Assembly: GCF_018873765.1 (NCBI RefSeq)
Contig: NC_057920.1
Span: 28,637,267-28,701,266, forward strand
Reading direction: 5' to 3'
Source: Telopea speciosissima
Lineage: Eukaryota; Streptophyta; Magnoliopsida; Proteales; Proteaceae
DNA: 64,000 nucleotides
In this document: positions 47,618 to 59,375 of the stretch, in pieces
Numbering within the stretch: the stretch's first letter is position 1
How the letters are laid out: each line of letters opens with the position of its first letter
Notes under the pieces: model-generated
What the model saw: the letters and a program-made list of their open reading frames with translations, nothing else
Told to the model about the DNA's origin: nothing
Database searches by the model: none
Program-made: the position numbers and the translations under genes

Positions 47618-49328
47618 TGTTGGACAAGTGTGCGTCCATCAAACCCGGTTCTGTCCGGTTCAACCCGGTTCACCTTTGTATTGAACATTTATACATTTTA
47701 GTTTGATATTGTCACATGCGATATAAACTTTTTGAGCATTATGTGTCCGTAAGTTTTACTTAAAATGGTAGTCACGACTAGGGTTTAGGCTGGGCACCCT
47801 TATCATATGGTCGTCGCATTGGGTATGCCTAGACATGTGATGTCAGGGTACAAATGCGAGTACTCACATGTTTGATGTGTGCGTTGGCAAAGAATCGATT
47901 CCCTCATGTATTTCTGCCAGATGTAGGAAGGGATAGACATGTGTCACCGACACCCTATACCTGAGGGAACCCTATCATTGCAAAGTGTGACCGCATTCTT
48001 TGGTTCATCAATGACTGACACTCAAGCGAGTCAAAGCCGGTGTTCTGGGTATACGTGAAAACTTTGTGAGTGAAAGGAGTTATCCAACACGGTTACCATT
48101 GCCCGATTGGGAAACACCAAGATAGAGATTGTCTGTGCATGGTCGGATCAGAATCTGGATCCAGTACCGTTTTGGAAATGGTTTTGTAAAATCTATTTTA
48201 CATAAAATGATACATTATTTATAATTATTTGAACAGAGTGTTTTATCGAGTTTTACGGGACCCGATCAGATGCACAGATGCTCGTATATGGACACGTACT
48301 ATGGATTGGGGTTTGGCAGTAGATGTGTACATGCCCTAGAGTCCATAATGATGGTGTTGATTAGTGGGGGGGGTTGTATATGATAATTGTTATCATATAG
48401 GGAGTTATTTGGAATTTGCTAATTTAATTGGTTCTTTATTTAATTCATGGATATGGTGCTAATTGTAATTATCCATTACTAATTAAATAAAGAATCTAAT
48501 TAAAACTTTCCCTATTAGATTCTGCTTCTTCACCTTTAGAGCACTCCGAGTTTAAATAGAACTGCCAAACTGAGAGAGAGAGAGAGAGTCAAACTCTCAC
48601 TAGGGCTTTATTAAATCTATCTAGGAGTTAATTAAATCTTATTATTATAAATAGGGGACCAAAACGCAGAAGGGAGAGGCAGCTCTCCACATTTTTGGCA
48701 GACACTCTCTCTCCTACGCTTTTGGTCTCTCTCTCTCTCTCCCTCTTGTGATCTCTCTTCTTCTTCTTGCTTCTCTCATCTGGGTTTGAGAGTTAGGGTT
48801 TGAGAAACCCTAGATCTGTGCTGAAGAATTCGATAGCATCTAGGATTGGCTTGAAGAACCTTGGTAGCACCATTGGAGGTTTAGATCTGTTTGCTTGAAG
48901 CGCTCACTGGAGGAAGAACCACTGTCTATTGGAGGAGCAACACTTGAGGCTCACCAGGTTAGCAGTTCTTTATTAATTCCTTCAGTTATTTAATTATTAA
49001 TATTTATGGGATGCAAAAGAAACTCGAATCGATTAATTTTCGCTGCACATTCGAGTATGGGATGGATCCCTCTTGCCATGTGATGGACTAGAGATGAATT
49101 TCTCCGTCCCTATTATGATGATAAATTTTATGGGACGCAATAGGGAAGGAGAAACCCTAATAGGGATGCACCAGGGTTCCCATGGACGACCATGGGATAC
49201 CCTAAAAATTAAATGGGGTACCCATGGGACACCATGGGATAACTCAGGGTGTGCAAAACCCTAATTTTCAATTAATTGGTTTCCCTAGGGACCCATAGTT
49301 TTATCCCTGGACCATTGTTTGACCAACA
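47618..49328 (+). repeat. C2 3' LTR (1711 bp)
   Basis: It starts TGTTGGACAAG and ends ...TTTGACCAACA, perfect TGTTGG/CCAACA ends. It aligns with the reverse complement of 60999-62761 throughout, including 'tagtcacgac' (47770), the CT-rich leader (48724-48746) and repeated 'ccatggg' strings near the end (49170-49250). Those strings first suggested a boundary near 49030, but the C3 copy continues through them. Confidence 0.88.
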
Positions 49329-50629
49329 GGTTGAGGGCTCATGTACTAGATCATGATTGCCATAACAGTGCATTTACAGGAAACAACAATGAAATACCAA
49401 CTATCCAAAAAAAAAAATGAAATATCCTCCACAGTTCAAGAAATGGTTCATTGTATTGGGAGGTTAGATATTAAAACCTTTTCATGAGAGGGAATTGAAC
49501 ATAAAATTCAGCAAAAAAGGCTTCAACCTTCAACATTTCTCCCAATATATAATTATATCTATTAAATATGATTAGAAAGGTTTAAGCATTTTATAACTTC
49601 AGTATGACAATAATTTTCTTGATAATTTCAGCTGCTCTAGAAGCTTCCATGTGAACTTTTGAAGAAGTTATTGCCAGAAAAGATAAAAAAAAAAAAAAAA
49701 TTGCAATTCGGGAAATAAATTAAAACGTTTCCACTTGACCAACTTGGTTTTAGAAAACTAAAAAACTAATGGGCACTCATTATTAGGTCAAGGTCAAAAC
49801 AAGGGACATATTCTCATAGTTCATCCCAAGTGATTTAAATGAGATTAAGTTGATAGATTAACTTGCTATCATACTGAGAGTAGATGTTAGTTAATACTAA
49901 TTTAAAGGGTTAACTCTTATTATCTGATACAGAGAAAATGGTTAGTTGATATTAATTATAGAGGTAGGATGATTGCCAGTGTCATATGAAATCCCCAGCG
50001 TGGGTTGAGGAAAAAAGAAATTGCTTTTATTTATGACTTTTGATTATTCAACTTGCTCATTGTTTGGTCACATGGTGGATACTAACTTTACAGAAATCTC
50101 TCTCTTTCTCTCTCTTTTGTGTATCTCGAGTAATTCTATAAAAACCCTTAACATGGAATAAATCCTTGGGACTTGATCCCATGAGAATCCGTCATGGAAG
50201 GATTGACATGAATTCTCCCTTTGACTCATAATCTTAAACTTTGTGCTTTTATACTTACTATCTTGCAAAACACTCCCACTTAAGGGTTGTCAAAAGTTTC
50301 AATTTCGACCAATTTAATTGAGTTTTATCCATGTATAGATCCAAATGAAATTGAACCGTGAAGGTGTAATGCAGCCTCGGTGGAGAGTCAAGAAAACACC
50401 TTAAGGGGTTTAACGTGACTCTTCAAGAATACAGAAATATTGCAACTCTTCAAGGATGCAATGTAATTTTTCAAGGTTACGAGGATAAAACGTTTTAAGA
50501 TTTCAAAATACCCAATTGAGTAATATTTAAGTAATTCATTCTTCACTAATTACATTGAACAAAGCTCCTCTAATTTATAAAAACCCAAACTGATGGATTA
50601 AGGGAAACAAATCGATGTTTGGTTAAAAT
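49329..50629. other. Intergenic, AT-rich
   Basis: No gene, RNA or element boundary supported. An A tract lies at about 49685-49700 and a CT tract at 50097-50114. Confidence 0.5.
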
Positions 50630-51530
50630 CTATTTTTGTATAGGTGAAAGCACTCTTACAGCCGCAGCGAGCATCCGTCTTAGGAAGACGGAGCGAGCTA
50701 AGGCAACCTCACCAAGCGTAGGCAACCTGACCAAAATAGGATAGTCGGTAGGCTGAAGGTGCGCAGCTACCCGCCTGCGAGCGTGTGCTTGCAGAGGCGG
50801 AGAGTAGGGGGTGAGAATTTTACATCGATTCAAAAAAGGGAATGCGCCACTGAAGTGAATAAGAAATTCCTTTCATTCATTATTGAAAATAAGACGGATG
50901 AAAGATAGGCTTTCACAAAGGCAACTAACCAGATCTATAAAGGAAGAGTTGGTTATTGCTCTTATGTCTAATCAAGGATCTAATTTAGAAACATTTTCAA
51001 GAAGGAGAATAATGCAACGCGAGGCTTCCTTCAGGTTGACTTTTCAAAGTGCTCAAAAAAAGAAAGCACGAGATCCTCCAGCAAGTTGATTCTCCCATTT
51101 TAGAGAAATGCAATGAAGGTGTTACTCTGGCTGTTTCCCTCCTCTTTCTCTTATTCCCTTGTAACTCTTCCCATTGGTATTGATTGAAAGAGTCCGCATG
51201 ATTAAGGAACTCCATTGGATGACACAGGATACATGGTAGGGCAGAAAGAAGGCTCCTCAATCTAATAAAAAAGACATCCGAAGATCTCCCAAGAAGGAAT
51301 CGAAACAGAAGGGCGCTATCTTAAGGGTCCTCCCACGAAAGCTCAATAAAGAAGCAGACCAATTAGCAAAAGAGGCCAGGCCGCCTCAGGTGGACCTCCT
51401 GAGAAGGTTTTGGTCGAAGCTAGAAGACGGCTGGACGAACTGAAAGACAAGATGAGAGTCATTAAGAGGGCTGTTGAGGGCGCAGGTGTTATTGTGATGC
51501 CTTGCCCTTTTTCGCTCCTGCAATCAAACT
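50630..51530. other. Foreign-looking block, possibly organellar (NUMT) or old retroelement
   Basis: Base composition and style change here. GC-richer text such as 'gacggagcgagctaaggca' (50688-50706) and 'agaaagcacgagatcctc' (51060-51077) resembles plant mitochondrial intergenic DNA. Near 51340 the plus strand reads 'PRKLNKEADQLAKEA', similar to the end of an RNase H domain, followed by 'LLRRFWSKLEDGW'. Both ideas are inference and no complete gene is visible. Confidence 0.3.
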
Positions 51531-52850
51531 AAATCAAATCGGCTAAGATTAAAGACAATAAAAAGAAAACTAATTCTAAGATTACATTGCCAAGAAAATA
51601 AAATTTAAAATTACTTAAAATACTTGAAATTAAAAAATAATAAGGCATAAGAAAATCGTCCCACATAGCAGTCCCTAAGTGGCGGCTTCTTCTTGTAGAG
51701 CAACTCAACTTTAATTCCTATCTTGTAGGAATGAGGAGGGGAAGGCGAACTTGCTTCAAGATTGCCCATGTTGTAGAACTTCTTTTGGGCATTCTAACCT
51801 TCACATAATTTCCTAAAATGTAGGAAGGAAATAAAGCTAAGCCTTCATATCGAGCTGACCTAATACATGACCTAATCCTCTCAAAATCGCAATTCCTTGA
51901 ATAGCTCTCCAAATCCTAAAATATAGGAAGGAAGAAAACACTATAACTCAAGCATGATATAATGATCAATTCCGCCCCAAAACTTAAGTCTTAGATAGAA
52001 TTTCTAATTCCTAAAATATAGGAATGTGATTATAGTGAATGATAGAAATCAGTTAGGGACTACTTGCCAGTTTCTTAGGGCTGCCATGCTGTCCAAATCG
52101 TGATCGTTCAAGTGAGACCTTCTTGAAGTCAAATCCAGATGGCAAAGAATGAATCGGCCTTGATGATGTGGCCTAGTCTGGACCAATGAAGCTTGATCTT
52201 GGCTCTGTTTGGCATGCAGGTCTGGGCCTGCATCAAGGTGGGATTCGGTTCTCTTCGGGTTTTTTCGTGTAAGAACTATATTTTTTCAATCCTCAATAGA
52301 ATATATCATCTTTTTGGGAGAGAAGGAAGAGAGAGCATGGATTTAGGAATCGGTATCAGCTATAGATAATATTGGATATGTTTACTTTAATAGATCGTAG
52401 AGACAATGGGTTAAATTCCTCCATGTATAGACTGATTCCAAGCTTGTCTCAGATTGTTGAACTTCTTTAATAAGTTAGCTTCGACATCACCTGGTAGAAC
52501 TGACTCCTTAAACTTACGAACTCTTCATAGCGCTTCTCCTCTTGCTCCCTCTTCTGTTGTACATGTGCCCACCATAAGCCTGCATTTTTGTTTTCTTCAA
52601 CTTCGTGGTAGTTAGACATATCCGTTCCAACTCCAACATATGTTACAACTTGGCTTTTTTGACCCAAACCCTAACCCGAATCCGATGGTAGGTCTAGAAT
52701 CCGAAGTGGAAGCCTTGTATACATTTTGGAGTATTGCTTTGATGTTCGAACGAGTAGAAGATGAAGAAGGAATCCGGGTGGTAACCCATCGTCTAACGGT
52801 AAAATGACGCGTACCTCCCCTACACAATTTCAAAATTTACAATCTAATGT
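51531..52850. other. Unassigned, probably retroelement-derived
   Basis: 'cctaaaatataggaa' is repeated (51914 and 52011), with related 'cctaaaatgtaggaa' at 51811. On the minus strand 52833-52467 two overlapping frames read as one decayed protein-like stretch (with 'IPSSSSTRSNIKAILQNVY', then 'KREQEEKRYEEFVSLRSQF'), broken near 52640. The second part looks like a helical, Glu/Arg-rich tail. No family is recognised. Confidence 0.3.
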
Positions 52851-53106
52851 ATAAATCATGGAAAGCGACCCTGACCATGTTTTGGGTATTTGGGGCATGA
52901 AAACATCATTGGAAATGTGTTAATACGCGAAACCGCCAAAGCTCGAGGCGTTCCGACACTTGGACAACACATAAAGCATTTTGGTGGATCACTCTGGTCA
53001 ACCACTTATACCAACCAGAGTTACTGTTATTGCAGATTCCTATCTCAGGAGTGTGGGACCCGGTGCCTCGAGTCGAGGATCTTGCCGCCGCTTTCCATTT
53101 AGCTTG

Positions 53107-55612
53107 TTGAAATGTTTCTCCAACAACGTTGGTACGTGGGGCCCGCTTAACTAACCCTCGTACATAGATTCGGTTAATTAATTATTTTATAATTAATTAA
53201 GATAAGACTAAACTAACCGACTCAACCCACTGTCTATATAAACAAAAAAATTAAACCTAAAACTCATTTCACTATTCCTATCTCTATGTGGAATACGTTG
53301 GAAGCAGAGAATAAAAGAAAAGAAAAGAGAAAGAAGAAGAAGAAGAAGAAGAAGAAAAGAAGAAGAGAAGAAGAGGAGGAAGAACTTGGATTTTCCAAAT
53401 TCGTTTGAGGTAGTATCTCATCTCATCTCTCTCTTATTTGATCATAAATCCTATAGCAAACCCTGCTAATTTCATTCTAAAATTCCCAAATCTTCTATGA
53501 TTGTTAAGCTATAAGTTAGAATTTATCCTATTGTTTTTCAATTGGTAAGACAACCTCTAAATCCTAGTTAATTTCCTTTTCAAATCTGTTTTAGACTTAG
53601 GATTTCTATAATTTCTTCATCTAATTCTGTTTCTAAGTTAATATTTAACCAATTCATGGTTTATGGATTAACTTTTACCAATTAAAAACAAATTTTCTAT
53701 CATTTATGACTGTATTTGTAATTGGAAATCAAAATCCATTGCATACACCCAATCCCAACTCAATTTAACAAATTACCCATTTCCCAAACCTATACTTGGG
53801 TTCAATTTGAATAATCTATGACCTAGACACCATCCCTGATGTCAATTGGGGAAGACCAACCCAAAACCTCCATTAAAACTCTGTTTTTCTTTTTATTTTT
53901 TGTTTCTGATTGTCTCTGGTGGAAGTTACTGGTCAGCTAGAGACATAGACCAGAGTTACTGAAAGGTGTTTCTTCACTTCAGATCTATTCCGAATCGACC
54001 CTAACTTATCTTGGGATCTCAGTATCATTAGAATATCATCTAGTATGCATGTTTAGTTGATAATTTTTAGAAACATAACTCTCGATTCGATTTTCCCTTG
54101 CTGTTTGTCTCTGGTGGAAGTTACTGGTCAACCAGAGACATAGACCAGAGTACAAAAAGGTGTTTTTTAACTCCAATTCTATTCCGAATCGCCCCTAACT
54201 TATCTTGGGATTTCAGTATCATTAGAATATCATATAACATGCATGTTTAGTTGATAACTTTTAGAAACCTAACTCTCGAGTCAATTTTTTCGTTTGTTGT
54301 TTGTCTCTAGTGGAAGTCATTGGTCAACCAGAGACACAGACCAGTGTTACTGTCAGACGTTCTCTTAGCTCCAGACCTGTTTTAAATTAACCTGGCCTAT
54401 ATTGGAACTCTAGAAATATTAGGATACCACCTAACATATATGTTTGGTTTATAAATATTAGGAACTAACTCTTGGATCATTGAACCTACCAGAAACGACT
54501 TGTGAACTAACTCGCGAAAATCAACTAAAACAAGTTGAGTGGGGATAGGCCTTGATTTTTATTTTTGGTGTGTTTATCATTTTAGATTGATTATTAGGAA
54601 CCGTGCATATGTATGAATTTATTCTTGTTAGAATCTTCTTATTAATTATTTCGTTTATACTTTATGATTACGAAATTGTGAAATTACGATGTGATGTAGA
54701 ATGTGTTGGAATGTGAACTCGTATGTTAGAATGGGTGTCGTAGACGGCTTGAAAACAAGAGGTATGGTGCGCCGTAGTATGAGATGCGGGAGCATTGTAC
54801 ACCTCGTCTGTACCATTTAGCGCACATGATTAGGGATGACATTCCCGGTACTACAACCCTTACCGGAGGGGTCCGAGTCGGGTGATCATAGCCCCCATCA
54901 GAGGAGTGTGGAACACCGGGATGGGGTCCAGGCTATGATTATCGGAGTCTACAGGGGACGGGATTACAACCGGTGTGGGCTCCATGCAACAATTGAGGTT
55001 ACGGCTTGGGTTGAGTTGACGGACCTCAGTCTGTTTTTCCGAGTTGTTGGCGTAGTACCGACTTAGAGACTTAGGCATTGATTATTAAGTGGAAATTAGG
55101 TTTAAAATCAATCCATGCATTTAGGATTTTTGTTTTGTATGTGCGAATGCTTGTGTGTGTGGTCTATTCTTTACTTGCTCCAGCTCACCCCTGTGGAATA
55201 TTTTCTTTTAGATGGTCTTGCAGGTAGATATGATGGTGGCAAAAGGGATTACTTGGAGAACAGGGACTGATGACGAAGTCTTTTCATTTATTTTCTTTTG
55301 TTAAAACTCTACACTTTTTGGCAGATGTATTTCCATTGTAAATATTTTAGTATAGTTTGTTTTTGGTCCGATGGATGAAACTATGTAAATCCAGGTTGTC
55401 AGGGAAAAAGGGGATCTGAATGTAATTAATATATAAATATAAACTTGTGAATTATACTTTTCGTGCACTGTGATCAATGAAATACTTTTATCTTGATATG
55501 GTGTCGTGCTTGTGATGTGTATATACTGCATCGGGATCCTGGAGGTCTTCGTATACTTCGGGTATTGGGTCACTAGCCGAATCCTCCCAGGGGGTGGTTT
55601 ACGGGTGTGACA
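53107..55612 (+). repeat. Gypsy-like LTR (family B), left edge uncertain
   Basis: The right end ...GGGTGTGACA at 55612 is followed by a tRNA-Met primer site, so this is a 5' LTR. A TATA box (tctatataaa, 53233-53242) is followed by a GAA-rich leader (53305-53385). The part at 54728-54860 resembles family A LTRs ('tgtcgtagacggcttg', cf. 284-302), so families A and B are related. TG at 53107 is one possible start, but related text reaches back to about 52990. Confidence 0.7.
53911..54495 (+). repeat. Three ~195-bp tandem repeats in LTR B
   Basis: Units start at 53911, 54106 and 54302 with 'tgtctctggtggaagttact' or a near copy, spaced 195 and 196 bp. Each contains an inverted pair ('ctctggt' ... 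'accagag') that could form a short hairpin, and each continues with 'cttatcttggga...atcattagaatatcat' or variants. Divergence rises toward the third unit. Confidence 0.85.
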
Positions 55613-55616
55613 AAGA

Positions 55617-55628
55617 TGGTATCAGAGC
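55617..55628 (+). other. Family B primer binding site (tRNA-iMet)
   Basis: A perfect TGGTATCAGAGC starts 4 bases after the LTR end. It fixes the element's polarity as plus strand. Confidence 0.88.
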
Positions 55629-56700
55629 GTGATGCTCTATTTACACTCACAAGCGATGGAAGCGAAAGTAAAAAGGACTAGAGCCAAAAACAAATAAATA
55701 ACATAAATATACAGTGGGGGTAGAAGAACATCATAGGAGACTAGTCAGGTGCAAAAAGCCGATAATGTATATATTAACTAAGAGCATAAGCTTTTACATC
55801 AGGACTGCAGGAAAAAAAAAAACACAACTGGTAAAAGAAAAAGACAGAAACAAAAACATAAACATAGCTAGCAACTCCAAAAGATCCTAAGCTCTAAGTC
55901 TACTCCTAAGGCAGGTCTTGTGCTGATGGCGGTGGATGCGAATCAACTTGAAAACGTGCATCCTAGAAATCAAGCTTCGCTCCATGATACCCAATCTGTC
56001 CTCCACTCTTGCGAAGCCCTGATCCATCAGGGTAGATATGTTGGTGAGCCCTGTACCCGCACGTCCTCCCAACCATAAACTCCAACTGGTGGTAAAGGTC
56101 CCTGTGATGATGAGACTCCAGCATGAACTCCAATAGTGGCACCCTGATGCGGTCCTCCTTCATCATCACTACCAGCTTTGTTAAATAATTGCATTCTTTT
56201 GAGGGTAGCATTGTTGATTGACTCTGTTCCCTCTCCACCTATCGCCTCATCAGTAAAATCAAACCCAAAGCATTGAAATGCTCGTAAATTCTGAATTTCC
56301 TGAGATGCTCTGTATTGATCACCGTACCATCCTCCACCTTCTTCACACGATGGGTACCCCATTATTATTTTTTTTTTGAAATTGAGTAATTTAAGAATCG
56401 GTCCTCATCAAATTCCCCCATTTTCTCTTACTCCTCTGTAGAAGTAACATATGGCTCATCCTCAGATGATGAGGATGATGATGATGGCTGGGTTGGTGAC
56501 TCTTGTCGTTGGCGTTTACTAGCCAAAGTCTTCCTTGATGCACTGCCGGCTCTGCTTGAAGATATGGCTACAAGGAAACAATAAGAGATGAACAAAGTTA
56601 GACGTTTTACCAAAAATAAATAAATAAAAGAAAAAGAGAAAATTATATGATACACATAAACATCACAAACAAGAATAGCAAAGATAGCATTTAGTTCAGT
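55629..56700 (-). pseudogene. Antisense, gag-like reading inside element B
   Basis: Between primer site and second LTR there is no sense-strand gene. On the minus strand, 56606-56428 reads 'SSSRAGSASRKTLASKRQRQ', a Ser run and an acidic patch. 56362-56030 reads 'QNLRAFQCFGFDFTDEAIGG' and onward, and 56040-55970 in another frame reads 'MDQGFARVEDRLGIMERSL'. A basic/Ser-rich start, a middle and a coiled C-terminal 'VEDRL' motif resemble the single protein of non-autonomous plant gypsy elements. The expected start codon position reads ATA and there are shifts, so it is decayed. Part of the middle seems deleted. Confidence 0.45.
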
Positions 56701-57453
56701 TGATTATAGCCCCCTGTCGCTGAGGAGTGTGTGGAACACCGGGGTAGGGTTCAGGCTATGATTATCGGAGTCTACCCACGAGGGGATCTGGGGATTACGA
56801 TCGATGTGGGCTCCATGCAACAATTGAGGTTACGGCTTGGGTTGAGTTGACGGACCCAAGTCTATTTTCCCGAGTTATTGGCGTAGTACCGACTTAGAGA
56901 CTTAGGCATTGATTGTTAGGTGGAAATTAGATTTAAAATCAATCCATGCATTTAGGATTTTTGTTTTGTATGTGTGAATGCTTGTGTGTGGTGTCTATCC
57001 TTTACTTGCTGGGCTCGGTGGAGCTCACTCCTGTGGAATATTTTCTTTTAGATGGTCTTGGAGGTAGATATGATGGTGGAAGAGGGGATTACTTGGAGAA
57101 CAGGGACTAATGACGAAGTCTTTTCATTTGTTTTCTTTTGGTAAAACTCTACACTTTTTGGCAGATGTATTTCCATTGTAAATATTTTAGTATAGCTTAT
57201 TTCTGGTCCGATATATGAAACTATGTAAATCCAGGTTGTCAGGGAAAAAGGGGATCTGAATGTAATTAATATATAAATATAAACTTATGAATTGTACTTT
57301 CTATACACTCTAATCAATGAAATACTTTTTATCTTGATATGGTGTCATGCTTGTGATATGTATATACTGCATCGGGATCCTGGAGGTCTTCGAATACTTC
57401 GGTATTTGGGTCACTAGCCGAATCCTCCCAGGGGGTGGTTTGTGGGTGTGACA
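56701..57453 (+). repeat. Second, 5'-truncated copy of LTR B
   Basis: It matches 54883-55612 closely from 'tgattatagcccc' to ...GGGTGTGACA. It keeps a 'gggctcggtgg' string (near 57011) that the first copy lacks. The upstream ~1.8 kb of LTR and the polypurine tract are missing, so a deletion removed the end of the internal region and the start of the 3' LTR. Confidence 0.85.
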
Positions 57454-57536
57454 ACATATCTTCCAGTTCGAAATACTGGTCCATCGCGACTAACTAGTCT
57501 AAGTTCCCTATAAATATATTTGCATTCAAGATCGAC

Positions 57537-57815
57537 CTATTTTTAGTGACTAACGAACTATCAGTGATTGATAAAAATGGTTAGTGACTGATGAACTATC
57601 AGTGATCGATAAAAATGGTCAGTGACTAGTAAACTATCAATAACTGATAAAAACAATCAGTGACTGATGAGTTGGTAGTGATCAATAAACAGTAAGTGAC
57701 TGATAAACGGACAATGATTTATGGACGGTTGTTGATCGACAAACGATCAGTGACTAACGAATTGTCAGTGACTGATAAATAGTCAGTAACTGACGAACGG
57801 TCAGCAAGGGAGTTA
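57537..57815 (+). repeat. Minisatellite of ~18-bp units
   Basis: About 15 variant copies of a unit like 'agtgactgataaacggtc' follow one another, some paired into ~36-bp higher units with 'gataaaaatggt'. Units alternate between 'gatgaactatcagtga' and 'gataaacagtaagtga' forms. There is no coding reading. Confidence 0.85.
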
Positions 57816-57986
57816 TAACCAACCTTTAAGGAAATTGGTAGTTCTATAACTACCTGGTAACTACCAGAAACCACCTGAACTACCAAGAGTGCCTATTAAA
57901 GAGAAATTCAGCAACAAAGGAAGTGATCCCCAGATCAACACTACACTCTTTGCACTGCTTGCATTTTACAATCTTTACTTTATATA

Positions 57987-58060
57987 AAAAAGGCCTTACC
58001 CAGTGCACAAGGCTCCCGCGTTTATCAGGGTCTGGAGAGGGTCATATGTTACAATCTTTA
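57987..58060 (+). mobile_element. Au-SINE-like fragment
   Basis: 'ttacccagtgcacaaggctc' (57996 on), then 'cagggtctggagagggtcat' matches the conserved core of plant Au SINEs. It is followed by T-rich tracts, as at Au 3' ends. Only the core is present; the tRNA-derived 5' part is not clear. Confidence 0.6.
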
Positions 58061-58212
58061 TTTTATCTTTTTATCTTTTTATATGTAGTTTTTGCTAGAG
58101 TTGGATTCCGGTATCTAATGTCTCATTTTAAGAAACATTCATGTAGGTCTTGTTTGGAGAATAACTCTGGCAATATGTCTTTTGGCCCATGTTTCATAAG
58201 GCAGTCATTAAC

Positions 58213-58400
58213 ATCAAGTTGTAAGCTTCAATAGTTCATGGTTGGTAGAGTTATAAAGGCTTCAACAAATTCATTACTAGAAAGTGAACGATTTGGTCGT
58301 AGAGTAATTTAGTGTTAGTGTAATTTAAATACCAAGTTGTAAGGTTCACTAGTTCGAAGTTGGGGAGTTGTAAAGACTTCAACAAAAACGTTACTGCAAG
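58213..58400 (+). repeat. Two-copy tandem duplication (~119-bp period)
   Basis: 'caagttgtaagcttca...tataaaggcttcaacaaa' (58214-58270) is repeated as 'caagttgtaaggttca...tgtaaagacttcaacaaa' (58333-58388). It is noncoding. Confidence 0.7.
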
Positions 58401-59098
58401 TAAGCAATTTGATTTCAAAGTTCTTCTTCTTCTTGGCATTGCAATTTTACATTTACCTTAGAGAAATCGAGGCAACAGAAAGATCTCACATTTTCTTGAT
58501 TAAAAGTCGGATACGTCCTTGCAACTCTGGCACGCTTGGGCATCTTGAACTCGTACATCCGATCGCGTCGATGCAAAAAATATTGGTAATTGGATCACAA
58601 CCAATGCTGATACCGAATCGATGTTACAAAATATTGGGGGGCATAATAGTGAGAAAAAAATTACAATGGTATCAGAATATTGGGGTTAAAATCGTGCGAT
58701 CAGCTCGATATGTATCTATTTCAGTATTGATTTTAGAATTGACTGATATCCGATCTGATACCATAACTAAATACTTGACAGAGAGTTGCCACCAAGATTA
58801 AGGGTTAAGATCCACAAATAAAAATTGACTCCATTCGAACTGGTCTGACCATAAGAACGGGTTTGAATCAGGTTGCTAACCAAGGAAGGTGTTAGGGACC
58901 CTGGTTCACCTAGTTAAACCAAAATTTCTATTTATTTGGTATGTTATAGATAATTAATATATTTACCTACAACATATCATGCCATAACATACAGAAGCAA
59001 AGTATGAAAATAAAATACAAAAGAAAAAAAAGAGAGAGAGTGTGTGCGAGGGCTTACCTCTATGCATGGGTACAAAACAAAAGTTAGTATGTATACTA
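58401..59098. other. Unassigned
   Basis: No credible gene. Repeated strings around 'gataccgaatcgatg', 'atggtatcagaatattgg' and 'gatatccgatctgatacc' (58610-58765) suggest old transposon sequence. A GA/GT-rich stretch lies at 59030-59045. Confidence 0.35.
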
Positions 59099-59375
59099 TG
59101 GAAAGGTGTCAATTTTATACCAGAACTTGGAACAAGACCGGAACCAACCCACCCAATAGCTTATTGGTCAGGTTCCAGATTTACCGATAAGTTATTGGTC
59201 TGATTCCAGATCTACCAAGTAGGAACCGTTGGAACCAGTAGCATCAGAACAAATTCACATCCTAAACCTATATATTATATAATTTTTAAGACTCAAGGTC
59301 ATGAGAGCTAAGGTTAAACCTTTTATTTTTTTAGTCTTTCAATTTTGGCTGGTACCATTTGTCTCATATACTATT
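59099..59375. mobile_element. hAT-like terminal fragment
   Basis: 'aaaggtgtcaattttatacc' (59100) followed by 'ggttccag' and 'ggaacc' strings (59130-59240) resembles the left end of the hAT at 6873 and the MITE at 39803. No matching right end was found. The Pack-MULE at 59376 borders it or lies within it. Confidence 0.4.

Larger units (their letters stand above)
42850..49328 (+). mobile_element. Ty1/copia element C2, 5' LTR not found
   Basis: Leader (from about 42850), gag, protease, integrase, RT, RNase H, polypurine tract and 3' LTR follow in copia order. The 5' LTR and primer site are not present in recognisable form upstream, so the left border is approximate. The LTR matches that of C3 on the minus strand (60999-62761), so C2 and C3 are one family. 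Several stops and one deletion in integrase make it inactive. Confidence 0.85.

Noticed and set aside
49030..49328. Ending the C2 LTR near 49030
   Set aside because: The C3 copy (minus strand) continues through the equivalent region to a TAACA end at 60999, and C2 has TTGACCAACA at 49328.
57537..57815. CRISPR-like array
   Set aside because: Units are contiguous variants without unique spacers, and the context is a plant genome.
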